DNA of 64,000 nucleotides from Chryseobacterium taeanense (GCF_900099685.1 NZ_FNDW01000002.1:487647-551646); one strand, 5' to 3'. Numbered from the stretch's first letter, positions 35,882 through 44,781 are shown. A program made the numbers and translations. Notes: generated by a model not told the origin, from the letters alone.

Positions 35882-36874
35882 TTGAAGAAAATTATCATTT
35901 TTTCATTATTTCTGTCAGGAATTGTTTCTTATGCACAAACAGGAACAAACGTTTATCCGTTTCTGAATATTCCTGTATCTGCAAGACAGGCTGCGTTGGG
36001 CGGTGATGCTATTTCTGTAAGAGATCATGATGTTTCCTTTGCAATTGCAAACCCTTCTTTGCTGAACAAAGATTCCGACAACCAGCTTTCTGTAAATGCT
36101 ACGGCATATCTTGCAGACTCAAAATACGGAACAATAGCTTATGCCAGAGATTTTGACAACGGTCATATGGCAACCATCAATGCACGCTATATGAGCTATG
36201 GAGATATCCCAAGAACCGATGAAAGCGGTTTTGAAAACGGCACCTTTAAAGCGTCCGATGTTGCTATAGGAGCAGGATATGCTTATCAGTTTGAAGAAGA
36301 CTGGACGATCGGTGGCGGACTGAATTTTATCACTTCCAAGATTGACAGCTATACCTCTTCTGCTATTTCGGGAAATGCCGGGATTACCTATCATAATAAA
36401 AAGAATAAAGAAACGGCCTCTTTAGTATTCAGAAACTTCGGGTATCAGTTTAAATCTTTCAACGGAACAAGAGAGAACCTTCCTTTCAGAGTAGATTTAG
36501 GATATACGAGAATTTTAAAGACTATTCCGTTAGCGATTACCATTACGGCGCACGATCTCCAGGAATTTGACATTTCTTCTCAGTACAATGTCAATGGCCA
36601 AGAAGTCAATGCAGGACGAAAAATCGCAGACCATTTCTCTCTTGGTGCAGAGCTTTTTCCTGAAAAAGGATTCAATATCAGGCTGGGATATAATGTAAAG
36701 CGAGGTAATGAACTTGCGGTCGCAGATCAGAGGAATTTTTCAGGGCTTTCTGCCGGTTTCGGAATTAAATTATCGAGATTCCGTATCGATTATGCCCATG
36801 TAAGATATCATAATTCTTCCAATGTCAATCAGATCGGTGTTTCTATAGACCTTACCAGCCACGCCGGATATTAG
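35882..36874 (+). CDS. porQ: Type IX secretion system protein PorQ
   Basis: 330 residues. Start codon is TTG: an in-frame stop lies three codons upstream and no ATG lies before the signal peptide (KKIIIFSLFLSGIVSYAQ). The mature protein opens TNVYPFLNIPVSARQAALGGDAISVRDHDVSFAIANPSLL, the PorQ/PorV-type hallmark, followed by repeated beta-hairpins of an outer-membrane barrel (YGTIAYARDF, GAGYAYQFEEDWTIGGGLNFI). PorQ is an accessory outer-membrane component of T9SS in Flavobacterium and Porphyromonas. No other T9SS gene is adjacent, which is normal. cmk follows after a terminator. Confidence 0.88.
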   Translation: MKKIIIFSLFLSGIVSYAQTGTNVYPFLNIPVSARQAALGGDAISVRDHDVSFAIANPSLLNKDSDNQLSVNATAYLADSKYGTIAYARDFDNGHMATINARYMSYGDIPRTDESGFENGTFKASDVAIGAGYAYQFEEDWTIGGGLNFITSKIDSYTSSAISGNAGITYHNKKNKETASLVFRNFGYQFKSFNGTRENLPFRVDLGYTRILKTIPLAITITAHDLQEFDISSQYNVNGQEVNAGRKIADHFSLGAELFPEKGFNIRLGYNVKRGNELAVADQRNFSGLSAGFGIKLSRFRIDYAHVRYHNSSNVNQIGVSIDLTSHAGY

Positions 36875-36985
36875 TTTAACCAATAAAAAATTTTAGATTT
36901 TTTAATCACCGTAAACAGTGTATTTTATGCAACAAAATAAAATCGTAAGATTTTAAATCTAAACAAGTTAATTTAAAATAAAACC

Positions 36986-37015
36986 AGCAACCCTAAGAAA
37001 TGTCTTAGGGTTGCT
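36986..37015 (+). terminator. Terminator of porQ
   Basis: AGCAACCCTAAG/CTTAGGGTTGCT, 6-base loop, followed by TGATTTTT. Confidence 0.85.
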
Positions 37016-37048
37016 TGATTTTTAAGAAAAATTCTTGAAATTTGCAGT

Positions 37049-37723
37049 ATGAAAAAACCTGTAATTGCGATTGATGGGTACTCGTCTACCGGAAAAAGTT
37101 CTATATCAAAAATCATTGCCGAAAAGCTGGGGCTTATCCATCTTGATACAGGTGCGCTTTACAGAGGAGTTACCTGGTTTGCGCTTCAAAACTGCCTGAA
37201 TGAAGAAGGATCTATCGATACACACAAGTTGTTTTCTTCTTTTGATCAAATTGATCTTGAATTTAAGAATGACAATGGAGAACTCGTACTTTTCCTTAAT
37301 CATATCGATATATCGAAAGCAATCAGGACAAATGAAGTGTCAGAAAATGTAAGTTTTGTCGCAAAACAGAAAGAAGTAAGAGATTTCCTCTTACAGTCGC
37401 AACGCTCTTTGGCAGAAAAAGGAGGCATTATTATGGACGGACGTGACATCGGGACAGTAGTTCTGCCACATGCGGACTATAAATTTTTCATGACGGCAAG
37501 TATCGAAGAAAGAACAAAAAGACGTTACGAAGAGCTTATCAGTCTGGGAATTGATGCAGATGAACAACAGGTAAAAGAAAACCTTCTTATCCGTGATAAG
37601 ATTGATAGTGAACGGGAAATAGCTCCTTTAAAGCAGGCAGATGATGCCATTGTTATTGACAACACTAACCTTTCCAAAGAAGGGACAATAGAAAGTATTC
37701 TGTCACATATCAAAAAATTTTAA
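37049..37723 (+). CDS. cmk: Cytidylate kinase
   Basis: 224 residues. The P-loop IAIDGYSSTGKSSISK (about 6-21) shows Thr where many have Ser-Gly. LIHLDTGALYRGVTW, the central GGIIMDGRDIGTVVLPHADYKFFMTAS and RRYEELISLGIDADEQQVKENLLIRDKIDSER lid region with final IDNTNLS match bacterial CMP kinase. It makes CDP/dCDP from CMP/dCMP. Short leader after the porQ terminator suggests its own transcript. Confidence 0.95.
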   Translation: MKKPVIAIDGYSSTGKSSISKIIAEKLGLIHLDTGALYRGVTWFALQNCLNEEGSIDTHKLFSSFDQIDLEFKNDNGELVLFLNHIDISKAIRTNEVSENVSFVAKQKEVRDFLLQSQRSLAEKGGIIMDGRDIGTVVLPHADYKFFMTASIEERTKRRYEELISLGIDADEQQVKENLLIRDKIDSEREIAPLKQADDAIVIDNTNLSKEGTIESILSHIKKF

Positions 37724-37814
37724 CATTTTAATAGATCTGCCGCTGCTTTGGTATATTAATTGTACATTTCTGTGCAAGTAAACTAGTATTATTAACTAAT
37801 TAAAAAAAACGAAA

Positions 37815-38162
37815 ATGTCTAAGAAAAACAATACAGCGGGTATTTTAGCAGGACTTCTTGCTGGTGCTGCAGCGGGTGTAATTTTGGGAATGCTTTATGC
37901 TCCGGAAGAAGGTAAGGAAACCAGAAAAAAAATTAAAGATAAAGCTAATGATCTTAAAGATCAGGCTAAAAGCAAATACGGAGAAGTTTCTGAAAAAGTA
38001 AAAGATCAGTACGGAAATATTTCTTCTACTTTCAAAGAAACAGCAAATAACGTTGCTCACACAGTGAAAGACGGATATGACAAATATAAAGATCAGATTG
38101 TTTCAAAAACTGCAGACGTAGTAAAAAATGTAGAATCTGAATTGAATGATCTAAAATCATAA
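37815..38162 (+). CDS. YtxH domain protein
   Basis: 115 residues. N-terminal glycine/alanine-rich membrane segment (GILAGLLAGAAAGVILGMLYAPEEGKETRKKIKDKA, about 8-43) is the YtxH signature. A long amphipathic, Lys-rich helix of LEA-like repeats follows (DLKDQAKSKYGEVSEKVKDQYGNI, AHTVKDGYDKYKDQIVSKTADVV). YtxH proteins are membrane-associated stress/envelope proteins in many bacteria. Followed by a terminator, then two more small envelope genes. Confidence 0.88.
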   Translation: MSKKNNTAGILAGLLAGAAAGVILGMLYAPEEGKETRKKIKDKANDLKDQAKSKYGEVSEKVKDQYGNISSTFKETANNVAHTVKDGYDKYKDQIVSKTADVVKNVESELNDLKS

Positions 38163-38191
38163 ATAATTTATTTTCCAGATAAATTATAAGA

Positions 38192-38222
38192 AGGAACTTT
38201 ATGAACGAAAGTTCCTTTTTTT
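38192..38222 (+). terminator. Terminator of the YtxH gene
   Basis: AAGGAACTTT/AAAGTTCCTT, 7-base loop, followed by T7. A downstream promoter for the next gene is not obvious. Confidence 0.85.
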
Positions 38223-38241
38223 GTAACTTTAAACAAAAACA

Positions 38242-38550
38242 ATGATTGAAACTATTAAAGAATACGCATCAAAAAGAATTGACCTTCTGAAAATTGAAGC
38301 GACGGAAAAATCGTCTCTTTCGGCAGGAATTATCACATACCTTGTCTTAATGCTGGTGGCCTTTGGTTTTTTCATTATCCTGTTCAATTTTGGGATCGCA
38401 TTTCTTATTGGGAAGGCATTAGGAAATAGTTCGTATGGGTTTCTGATTGTAGCGGCATTTTATCTTGTCGTAATGATTATGATTATGATATTTAAAAAGA
38501 AACTCGTAAATTATGTGGCAGATCAGGTTATTAAATTTTTAAATCATTAA
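38242..38550 (+). CDS. Phage-holin-like/DUF1469-type small membrane protein
   Basis: 102 residues. A charged N-terminal helix (EYASKRIDLLKIEATEKSS) is followed by two membrane segments (about 31-56 and 66-88). This is the 'putative holin superfamily / actinobacterial holin-X' layout that occurs next to YtxH genes in many non-phage genomes, so a lysis function is not implied. It overlaps nothing and is followed 3 bases later by a partner gene. Confidence 0.8.
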   Translation: MIETIKEYASKRIDLLKIEATEKSSLSAGIITYLVLMLVAFGFFIILFNFGIAFLIGKALGNSSYGFLIVAAFYLVVMIMIMIFKKKLVNYVADQVIKFLNH

Positions 38551-38553
38551 ACT

Positions 38554-39051
38554 ATGGGCAGAAAGTATGAAAGCTTAGAAGAATTAAGAAGAAAGAAAAA
38601 GCTGTTGAAGCAGGAAATAGACGGACTTGAAGATCTTCTGACATTCAAAAATACCAAGGAAAGTTTGAGTGCGTTCACCAATGGTTTAACCGATCAGTAT
38701 CTGCAGGAGAAAATAGATGAAGATGGTGATGAAAAAGTGGTATTGAGAAAAGATGTAATTGCTAAACAGATCACTTCAGAAATAAAAGATGTCTTCATCA
38801 ATAAAAATACAGCAATGGGGATTGCGGGTTCAGCCTTCAAAGGAGATGCCGTTGATACTTTAATTAAACTCGGAGTAACTGCCATTGTAGGTAATTATGC
38901 AAGGAAAAGCCTTAAAAGCTCAAACTGGAAAAGAAAAGTAGCAGGAGTCGCTTTAATTTATCTTGCTCCAATTGCCTTAAGGTTTGTAAGAAAGAAACTA
39001 GAAAATTACCAGAAAAATCAAAGTGTTTCAAGCATGGAACAACTTATTTGA
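38554..39051 (+). CDS. Hypothetical protein of the YtxH/holin-like cluster
   Basis: 165 residues. An N-terminal coiled coil (YESLEELRRKKKLLKQEIDGLEDLL, about 5-29) is followed by a polar middle and two weakly hydrophobic regions near 88-110 (GIAGSAFKGDAVDTLIKLGVTAIVG) and 125-140 (VAGVALIYLAPIALRFV). No family is recognised. It begins 3 bases after the holin-like gene, so the two are probably cotranscribed and act together at the membrane. Confidence 0.78.
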   Translation: MGRKYESLEELRRKKKLLKQEIDGLEDLLTFKNTKESLSAFTNGLTDQYLQEKIDEDGDEKVVLRKDVIAKQITSEIKDVFINKNTAMGIAGSAFKGDAVDTLIKLGVTAIVGNYARKSLKSSNWKRKVAGVALIYLAPIALRFVRKKLENYQKNQSVSSMEQLI

Positions 39052-39057
39052 AGTTTT

Positions 39058-39123
39058 AAAGTTGGAGAGTTATAGTGTTTTAGAGTTGATATCGATCACT
39101 TTACGCTCAAACCCTCCAACTTT
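39058..39123. repeat. Long-loop inverted repeat between convergent genes
   Basis: AAAGTTGGAG (39058-39067) and CTCCAACTTT (39114-39123) flank a 46-base loop, ending 1 base before the stop codon of the TrmH-family gene. It may act as a terminator but has no long T-run. Confidence 0.5.
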
Positions 39124-39124
39124 A

Positions 39125-39856
39125 TTACTCTCTCACTCTGAATAATTGTCCTAAAATAATACTGGCCGCCATAGAAACATTCAGGCTTTCAGTAGACTGA
39201 GATTCTCCAAACCTTGGGATCGTAACACTTTTTTCTAACAGCTTTTCTGTTTCAGGTCGCATTCCGTTACCCTCATTGCCTAGAATAAGATTCATTTTCT
39301 CAGGCCTTGCGAAAGAATAGATATTCTCTCCCTCCATATCCGTTCCGATATTTACATTTTTTGTATGAGAAAGATATTCCGTAAGATCTTCGTAAACAAT
39401 ATTAACCCTTGTAAACGATCCCATACTCGACATAATGACTTTCGGATTATAAAAATCTACAGTATCTTTACTACAGATAATCTGCTTGATACCAAACCAG
39501 TCTGCCAGACGTATAATAGTTCCCATATTCCCCGGATCCTGGATTCCGTCAAGAACCAACTGCAGATCGCTGTCCTCTAATTTTTTTTCTTCTCTCAGAT
39601 AACAAACAGCTACAGAATCTTTCGGATTTTGCAAAAAACTGATTTTTTTCAACTCATTTTCAGAGATATGAGTTACGGGAATATCCTGACGGTCCAATTT
39701 TTGAGGATCGGTAGAAAATATTTCTTTAATTTTAAAGTTTGAATTAAAAAGTTCAGTGATTGTTTTATTACCTTCAACCAAAAACAAATTGTATTTTTGC
39801 CTGAACTTTTTTCTATCCAAAGATTGTAAAATTTTTATTGTATGAGCTGTAAGCAT
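39125..39856 (-). CDS. SpoU/TrmH family RNA 2'-O-methyltransferase
   Basis: 243 residues from the ATG at 39856, preceded by an unusual good SD (AGGAG, about 11 bases before). An N-terminal substrate-binding domain (KKFRQKYNLFLVEGNKTITELF) precedes the SPOUT domain. Motif 1 is LVLDGIQDPGNMGTIIRLADW, motif 2 LILGNEGNGM and motif 3 VTIPRFGESQSTESLNVSMAASIILG. It methylates a 2'-hydroxyl in rRNA or tRNA using SAM. The start codon region overlaps the divergent BamA/TamA gene by 15 bases. Confidence 0.93.
   Translation of the reverse strand: MLTAHTIKILQSLDRKKFRQKYNLFLVEGNKTITELFNSNFKIKEIFSTDPQKLDRQDIPVTHISENELKKISFLQNPKDSVAVCYLREEKKLEDSDLQLVLDGIQDPGNMGTIIRLADWFGIKQIICSKDTVDFYNPKVIMSSMGSFTRVNIVYEDLTEYLSHTKNVNIGTDMEGENIYSFARPEKMNLILGNEGNGMRPETEKLLEKSVTIPRFGESQSTESLNVSMAASIILGQLFRVRE
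39792..39799 (+). promoter_or_regulatory. -7 element for the BamA/TamA-type gene
   Basis: TATTTTTG inside the TrmH-family coding sequence, 43 bases before the ATG at 39842; no -33 at standard spacing. Weak on its own. Confidence 0.45.
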
Positions 39857-42439
39857 TATAAGAATTCTCCTCAAAAGTATTATAAAATTATATCATTTGC
39901 AACATTTGTAGGTCTCCTTTATGCTTGTAGTACTACTAAGAAAGTTCCTGACGGAGAATATCTGCTTGTTTCCAATAACTTTCAGTTTGAAGATAAAAAG
40001 GCTCCTTTTGACAGTGAGCTTAAAAACTATGTACAGCAAAAGCCCAACAAAAGACAGTTTCTTTTTATGCCGTTGAGTTTGTGGCTGTACAATGCTGCCA
40101 ATCCGAAATATGATACTTTGCTTAACGAATATATGACCTATCCTAATGAATTGAGAAATCAAAAACTAAGGGATTCTCTTTTCGTTAAATACAATATGAA
40201 AAGCAGCGTAGGCAAGAGTCTGTTTTTCGACAGACTGCACCACAATTGGGGATCGGCACCTGTTATTCTGGATCAGGCAAAGACAGAAAAAAGTGCAGAA
40301 TCTATTGAAAAAAGACTTACATACCGCGGATATTGGGATTCAGAAGTAAAGTTTAAGCATAATCTTGATTCTGCTGCCAAAAAGGCTGCCGTAACTTATT
40401 TTATCACCCACAAAGATCCTACCTACATTAAAGAATATTATTACAATATCACAGATCCGGGCGTAAAAAACATTTATCAGCAGAAAATAAAAGAAAGTCT
40501 TGTAAGACAAGGACAAATACTGGATCAGACGGTTCTTGAAAAAGAAGTGAACAGAATCAATGAGTTGATGAAAGATTATGGGTATTACAAATTCAATAAT
40601 CTTGGTGACGAAATATATTTTGTTGCAGATTCTCTTAAAAGCAGAAAGCAGGTTCCTTTAACTCTCGAAATTCATAAAGACTCTCTTGACAGCCCTTATA
40701 AAGTTTCCACTATCGGAAATATAGATGTCGCTATTGTGGATGAAGTAGGAGATTATCCCAAAAATACAAAGAAAGACAGCTTAAGAGGCATAAGATTCCA
40801 TAAGGTTGACAATCAATATGATTCGAGGGCAATATGGCGCGCTATTACTATTGGAAACAAACAAGTGTATGATCAGAAAAAATTTGATCTTACAAGGCGA
40901 AATCTTTTGGCTATGAATAATTTCAGTATTCTTAAATCAAGAGATTCTTTAAGACGTGGCGGCGGAACTTCTCCCAACGACAGTATTATCGATGTAATGT
41001 ATGTTCTTAAACCTCTTCCGAAATACGAACTGAAAGTAGGTACAGACATCAATTATTCCCAGTTGTTGAATCTCGGAGTTTCTCCTTCCGTAGATCTTAC
41101 GACGAGAAATGTTTTCGGAGGTGCAGAAAACCTTTCCACCAGTATAGCCGGAACATTCGGGTCCATAAGAAGTACAAAGGATATCAGCAGCAGAGTTCTG
41201 GCTTATGAATTGTCTGCCCAGGCTTCTTTGAATTTCCCAAGATTATTGCTGCCGTTCGATTATTACAAATTATTACCTAAGAGATATAGCCCGACTTCAT
41301 CTATTGTTCTGGGAGCTTCAGTACAGAATAATATTGGCTTGGGAAGGGTAAATTTTAACACAGGATTAAATTATCTCGCCACGGTAAATGATAAGGTCTC
41401 TCACAGACTGACGCTGTTTAACACACAACTCAGTTTAACGAAAAACAAAGATGCTTACTACGATTATTTTGTAAATGACGAGGCTGTTCGAAGTGAAATA
41501 TTCTCTGATTACTTTGTTTCAAACCCGAGTATAGCACAGGAGTTCAATGCCGGACAACTTACCATAGATCAGGTTTCCAGATTGATTATTCTTGACCAAA
41601 ATTATATTTCAGGCCTGGATCAGCAGGGTGCTGACCGTTTTATAGCGTTCTTGGGAACATTGGTAAACAAAGACCGTCAGACACAGGACGTTCTAATTTC
41701 ATCCTTCATCTACAATTTTGTGTATAACGAAATTGGTAAAAAAGATTATCCGAATTCCTTCTATTTTAATGGAAAAGTAGAGCTTGCCGGAAATATTTTC
41801 AGCATTTTTAATCAAAAAAGAAACGACGGAGGAGTTGTCACCAGCCCAGAAAAAACGATTTTCGGAGTTCCATACGCACAGTTTGTAAAATTTGATTTTG
41901 ATGTAAGAAAATACTTTAAATTCAATAAAAACACGCTGGTTCTCCGTCAGTTTGTGGGGATTGGCATTCCTTATGGAAATTCTTCCAGTATGCCAGTGAT
42001 ACGATCATACTTTAACGGAGGTGCCAATGATATCAGAGCCTGGGTTCCTTTCGGCGGACTTGGTCCTGCAGACTCGCAGATTGACGAGCGGGTTCGAACT
42101 TTCATGACAGAAAACATGAAACTGACAACTAATGTCGAATTCAGAGTTCCTTTTAATGATACTTATGAAGGTGCCCTTTTTACTGATATCGGGAATATCT
42201 GGGCTTTAAAAAACTCTAATGAAGGATCAGGTGATGAATTCAAATTTAATAAATTCCTGAAGCAGGTCGGCATCGGAAGTGGTTTTGGGTTAAGGGTAAA
42301 TATTGCTTATATAACGTTAAGGCTTGATCTTGCTTATAAGATATACGACCCAAATAAACCGGAAGGAGACCGTTGGAGACTGAAATATTTCCAGCCGTTT
42401 AAACCTACGCTGAATATCGCGTTCGGTTATCCATTCTAA
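39842..42439 (+). CDS. BamA/TamA family outer-membrane protein (lipoprotein signal)
   Basis: 865 residues. The N-terminal signal ends GLLYACSTTKKVPDGEYLL with a lipobox Cys at about 29, a feature of the Bacteroidetes TamA-like (TamL) group. POTRA-like domains cover about 30-380 (YLLVSNNFQFEDKKAPFD, KVSTIGNIDVAIVDEV). The C-terminal 450 residues are the 16-stranded barrel with GGANDIRAWVPFGGLGPAD (the RGF/G-type lid motif) and ending FKPTLNIAFGYPF. It probably inserts or exports surface lipoproteins/OMPs. It overlaps convergent SanA-like gene by 4 bases. Confidence 0.9.
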   Translation: MSCKHYKNSPQKYYKIISFATFVGLLYACSTTKKVPDGEYLLVSNNFQFEDKKAPFDSELKNYVQQKPNKRQFLFMPLSLWLYNAANPKYDTLLNEYMTYPNELRNQKLRDSLFVKYNMKSSVGKSLFFDRLHHNWGSAPVILDQAKTEKSAESIEKRLTYRGYWDSEVKFKHNLDSAAKKAAVTYFITHKDPTYIKEYYYNITDPGVKNIYQQKIKESLVRQGQILDQTVLEKEVNRINELMKDYGYYKFNNLGDEIYFVADSLKSRKQVPLTLEIHKDSLDSPYKVSTIGNIDVAIVDEVGDYPKNTKKDSLRGIRFHKVDNQYDSRAIWRAITIGNKQVYDQKKFDLTRRNLLAMNNFSILKSRDSLRRGGGTSPNDSIIDVMYVLKPLPKYELKVGTDINYSQLLNLGVSPSVDLTTRNVFGGAENLSTSIAGTFGSIRSTKDISSRVLAYELSAQASLNFPRLLLPFDYYKLLPKRYSPTSSIVLGASVQNNIGLGRVNFNTGLNYLATVNDKVSHRLTLFNTQLSLTKNKDAYYDYFVNDEAVRSEIFSDYFVSNPSIAQEFNAGQLTIDQVSRLIILDQNYISGLDQQGADRFIAFLGTLVNKDRQTQDVLISSFIYNFVYNEIGKKDYPNSFYFNGKVELAGNIFSIFNQKRNDGGVVTSPEKTIFGVPYAQFVKFDFDVRKYFKFNKNTLVLRQFVGIGIPYGNSSSMPVIRSYFNGGANDIRAWVPFGGLGPADSQIDERVRTFMTENMKLTTNVEFRVPFNDTYEGALFTDIGNIWALKNSNEGSGDEFKFNKFLKQVGIGSGFGLRVNIAYITLRLDLAYKIYDPNKPEGDRWRLKYFQPFKPTLNIAFGYPF
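39872..39902 (-). promoter_or_regulatory. Promoter of the TrmH-family gene
   Basis: -33 TTG (39902-39900), 20 bases, -7 TACTTTTG (39879-39872), lying inside the coding sequence of the divergent BamA/TamA-type gene. Confidence 0.75.
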
Positions 42440-43053
42440 TCAGGAGAAATACCCAAAGCAAAATATACAACGGCGACTGTTCTGGCCAATATCTCTCTGA
42501 ACTGGTTTCTGTAGTAGCTCTCAGGCTTTGTGACATCCTGAGCATCAAATCCAAGAGCATTCATATTATTGTTTCTTGCGAAAAGCAATGCCCGGAGGTT
42601 ATGAAATCCCTGGGAAACAATGATTACATTGTCTTTTTTATAAACATCTTTACATCGCAGGATACTTCTGTAGGTATTAAATCCTTTAGGATCTTCCATA
42701 ATAATTTCTTCAGGCACCCCTTCCTGATAGATCAGATAGTTTTTCATGGCGGCAGGTTCATCATATCCTCTGCTTTTTTCACCGCTTACAAGAATTTTTT
42801 TGATTTTTCCGTGATGATAAAGCAAGGCAGCGGCATCCATTCTTTTTGTAAAATAAGGATTAGAAGAGCCTGATCTCATTTTCGGTGAAGTACCTAAAAC
42901 AAGCGCAACTTCTCTTGGCGGAATTTTGGATATTTTATTATAAGTTCTGCCATCCGTGAGTGCAAATACCCACGCATTAGCAAGACATATCAGCAGAATC
43001 ATTATTTCCGCTGATATGAATATAAGATTAAATATGTTTTTAATTATTCTCAA
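42436..43053 (-). CDS. SanA/YdcF-like DUF218 membrane protein
   Basis: 205 residues. One N-terminal membrane segment (about 8-30) and a periplasmic DUF218 domain: ALVLGTSPKMRSGSSNPYFTKRMDAAALLYHHGKI, ILVSGEKSRGYDEPAAMKNYLIYQEGVPEEIIMEDPKGFNTYRSILRC, VIIVSQGFHNLRALLFAR. This is the layout of E. coli SanA, which affects envelope permeability to vancomycin. It overlaps the reductase upstream by 4 bases and the BamA/TamA-type gene tail to tail by 4 bases. Confidence 0.9.
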   Translation of the reverse strand: MRIIKNIFNLIFISAEIMILLICLANAWVFALTDGRTYNKISKIPPREVALVLGTSPKMRSGSSNPYFTKRMDAAALLYHHGKIKKILVSGEKSRGYDEPAAMKNYLIYQEGVPEEIIMEDPKGFNTYRSILRCKDVYKKDNVIIVSQGFHNLRALLFARNNNMNALGFDAQDVTKPESYYRNQFREILARTVAVVYFALGISPD

Positions 43054-44174
43054 CTAAGATCAAAGTTAAGCTTTATTTTTTTGCTTTTTGCAATCGACAT
43101 ACAGGCTAAAATATGTCCTTTTTTCTCTTCTTTTTCTGTCAGATATTCGTTTTCTAATAGTTCTACTTCCCCTTCCTCAAGAACACATTCACAGCTTCCA
43201 CAAATACCTGATTTACAAGAATATGGTACGTCAAATTTTTGAATCAGTAATTGTTGGAGAATTTTATCGTTATTATCCGGAAGCTCTGTACAATATTCCT
43301 TATTAAACATTTTAAATTCCACTTTGATATTTTCGATAAGTGGAAATTCTTTTTCTACAGGGTAAATATCGTCATTATATTCCTCAAAAAGCTCGAAATG
43401 AATATTTTTCTTAGGAATTCCGTGGTGATAGCACGCATTGGCAAGCTTTTTAATCATATCGCCTTTCCCGCAAATCAGAACATCATCTACAGCATCCCAG
43501 ATGGTAGATTCTTCATCCGTATCATCCAGATGAAGGATTTGATTGATAATCAGGCTTAATTTTTTATCATCAAGCCTTCCGTGAAAAAAAGTGTTTGACG
43601 TTTTTTCCTGTGAATAGAAGTAAAATATCTGAAGCCTTTCGCCACAGTTTCTGGCAAGATTGTCCAGCTGTTCCCGATAAATCAGATCTTCACGGGTTCT
43701 ATTACTGAAAAAAAGAAAAAGTCTCGTTCTCGGTTCGTTATGAAGAATATTTTTAAAATGACTTAAAATCGGGGTAATTCCTATTCCTGCAGCAAAACCT
43801 ACAATAGTTCTGAACTCACTTGGTTTTGAAACAAGCGTAAACCTTCCGCCCGGCTCGCTCACCAGTAATTCATCACCAATATTATAATTTCTGAATAATG
43901 CTGAAGCATCGCTTTCCGGAGAATTTATTTTAATCCCTAAAGCAATCTTTTCCTCAAATGGCGCCGAAGTCATCGAATAATCTTTGATAACATCTTTGGT
44001 GTGGGAATGAAATTTTATACTTACGAACTGCCCTGCGTCAAACTTAAAATTCTCTTTCAGGCTCTCAGGAATTTCAAACTCCAGTGAGAAAGTATTTTTG
44101 GTCAGTTCTTCCTTTTTCGTTATTTTTAGCCAATGAAACTTTGTAAGTTTCCCCTTATAGATTTGTTGTTCCAT
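43050..44174 (-). CDS. Ferredoxin-NADP reductase-like flavoprotein with C-terminal 2Fe-2S domain
   Basis: 374 residues. An FAD-binding barrel (TKNTFSLEFEIPESLKENFKFDAGQFVSIKF with the RxYS-equivalent IKDYSMTS), an NAD(P)-binding domain (GFAAGIGITPILS) and a plant-type ferredoxin at about 290-374 with Cys ligands in SCKSGICGSCECVL and a final Cys in ILACMS. This is the PaaE/hybrid-cluster-reductase order. It passes electrons from NAD(P)H to an unidentified oxygenase or reductase. The likely -7 box TATTTTTG is at 44191-44184, so the leader is nearly absent. Confidence 0.93.
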   Translation of the reverse strand: MEQQIYKGKLTKFHWLKITKKEELTKNTFSLEFEIPESLKENFKFDAGQFVSIKFHSHTKDVIKDYSMTSAPFEEKIALGIKINSPESDASALFRNYNIGDELLVSEPGGRFTLVSKPSEFRTIVGFAAGIGITPILSHFKNILHNEPRTRLFLFFSNRTREDLIYREQLDNLARNCGERLQIFYFYSQEKTSNTFFHGRLDDKKLSLIINQILHLDDTDEESTIWDAVDDVLICGKGDMIKKLANACYHHGIPKKNIHFELFEEYNDDIYPVEKEFPLIENIKVEFKMFNKEYCTELPDNNDKILQQLLIQKFDVPYSCKSGICGSCECVLEEGEVELLENEYLTEKEEKKGHILACMSIAKSKKIKLNFDLS

Positions 44175-44191
44175 ACTTCAATTCAAAAATA
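44158..44191. promoter_or_regulatory. Divergent -7 elements for reductase and TlpA-like gene
   Basis: TATTTTTG on the minus strand (44191-44184) serves the reductase; TAGATTTG on the plus strand (44158-44165) would serve the TlpA-like gene and lies inside the reductase coding sequence. Neither has a clear -33. Confidence 0.45.
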
Positions 44192-44205
44192 GATAAAAAA
44201 TAATT

Positions 44206-44760
44206 ATGAAAAAGATAATTTTACCAATGCTTTTCTTCGTTTCTCTTGTCAGCTGTAAAAAAGAGAACCCAAAAACCGAAGACGGCAATATGACGGCAGA
44301 TTCTGCTTCCGTATCAGAAAATTCAAATGCTCCGGCAGCATTGAAGATGATGACCCCGCAAGAAACGTCTGCATTTTTAGGTAAAAACAATGATACACTG
44401 TACGTTACCAATTTTTTCGCAACCTGGTGCGGGCCTTGTGTAAAGGAAATTCCTCATTTTAAAAATAAAATACAGGAACTAAACGGAAAACCTGTTAAAA
44501 TTACATTCATAAGCTTAGATAATAAAGAAGACTGGAATACAAAAGTTCCTCAGTTTGTTGATGAGCAGGGAATCCGTAGTAATACAGTATTATTGGATGG
44601 CCAAGCTCTAGGAGGAGACTTTTTTGCAGGAAATTTTAAACAATGGGATGGTAGCGCCATTCCGTTTACCTACATGAGAAAAGGTGATAAAACAGATGAA
44701 ACGTTGGGAATGATGACTGAAGATGTACTGAATTCTAAGATTAACTCTTTCCTAAAGTAA
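44206..44760 (+). CDS. TlpA-like thioredoxin-fold lipoprotein
   Basis: 184 residues. The signal ends FFVSLVSCKKENP with a lipobox (Cys17). After a low-complexity Ser/Ala/Asn linker, the thioredoxin fold shows FFATWCGPCVKEIPHF with the redox CxxC and a cis-Pro region GSAIPFTYM. It acts as an envelope thiol-disulfide reductase, perhaps for c-type cytochrome apoproteins or oxidized lipoproteins. The downstream ABC genes follow after 21 bases. Confidence 0.9.
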   Translation: MKKIILPMLFFVSLVSCKKENPKTEDGNMTADSASVSENSNAPAALKMMTPQETSAFLGKNNDTLYVTNFFATWCGPCVKEIPHFKNKIQELNGKPVKITFISLDNKEDWNTKVPQFVDEQGIRSNTVLLDGQALGGDFFAGNFKQWDGSAIPFTYMRKGDKTDETLGMMTEDVLNSKINSFLK

Positions 44761-44781
44761 GCTGAATTTCTGTTTTAAATA

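Noticed and set aside
38242..38550. Prophage remnant, because of the holin-like protein
   Set aside because: No other phage gene is near; this family is common next to YtxH in non-phage DNA.
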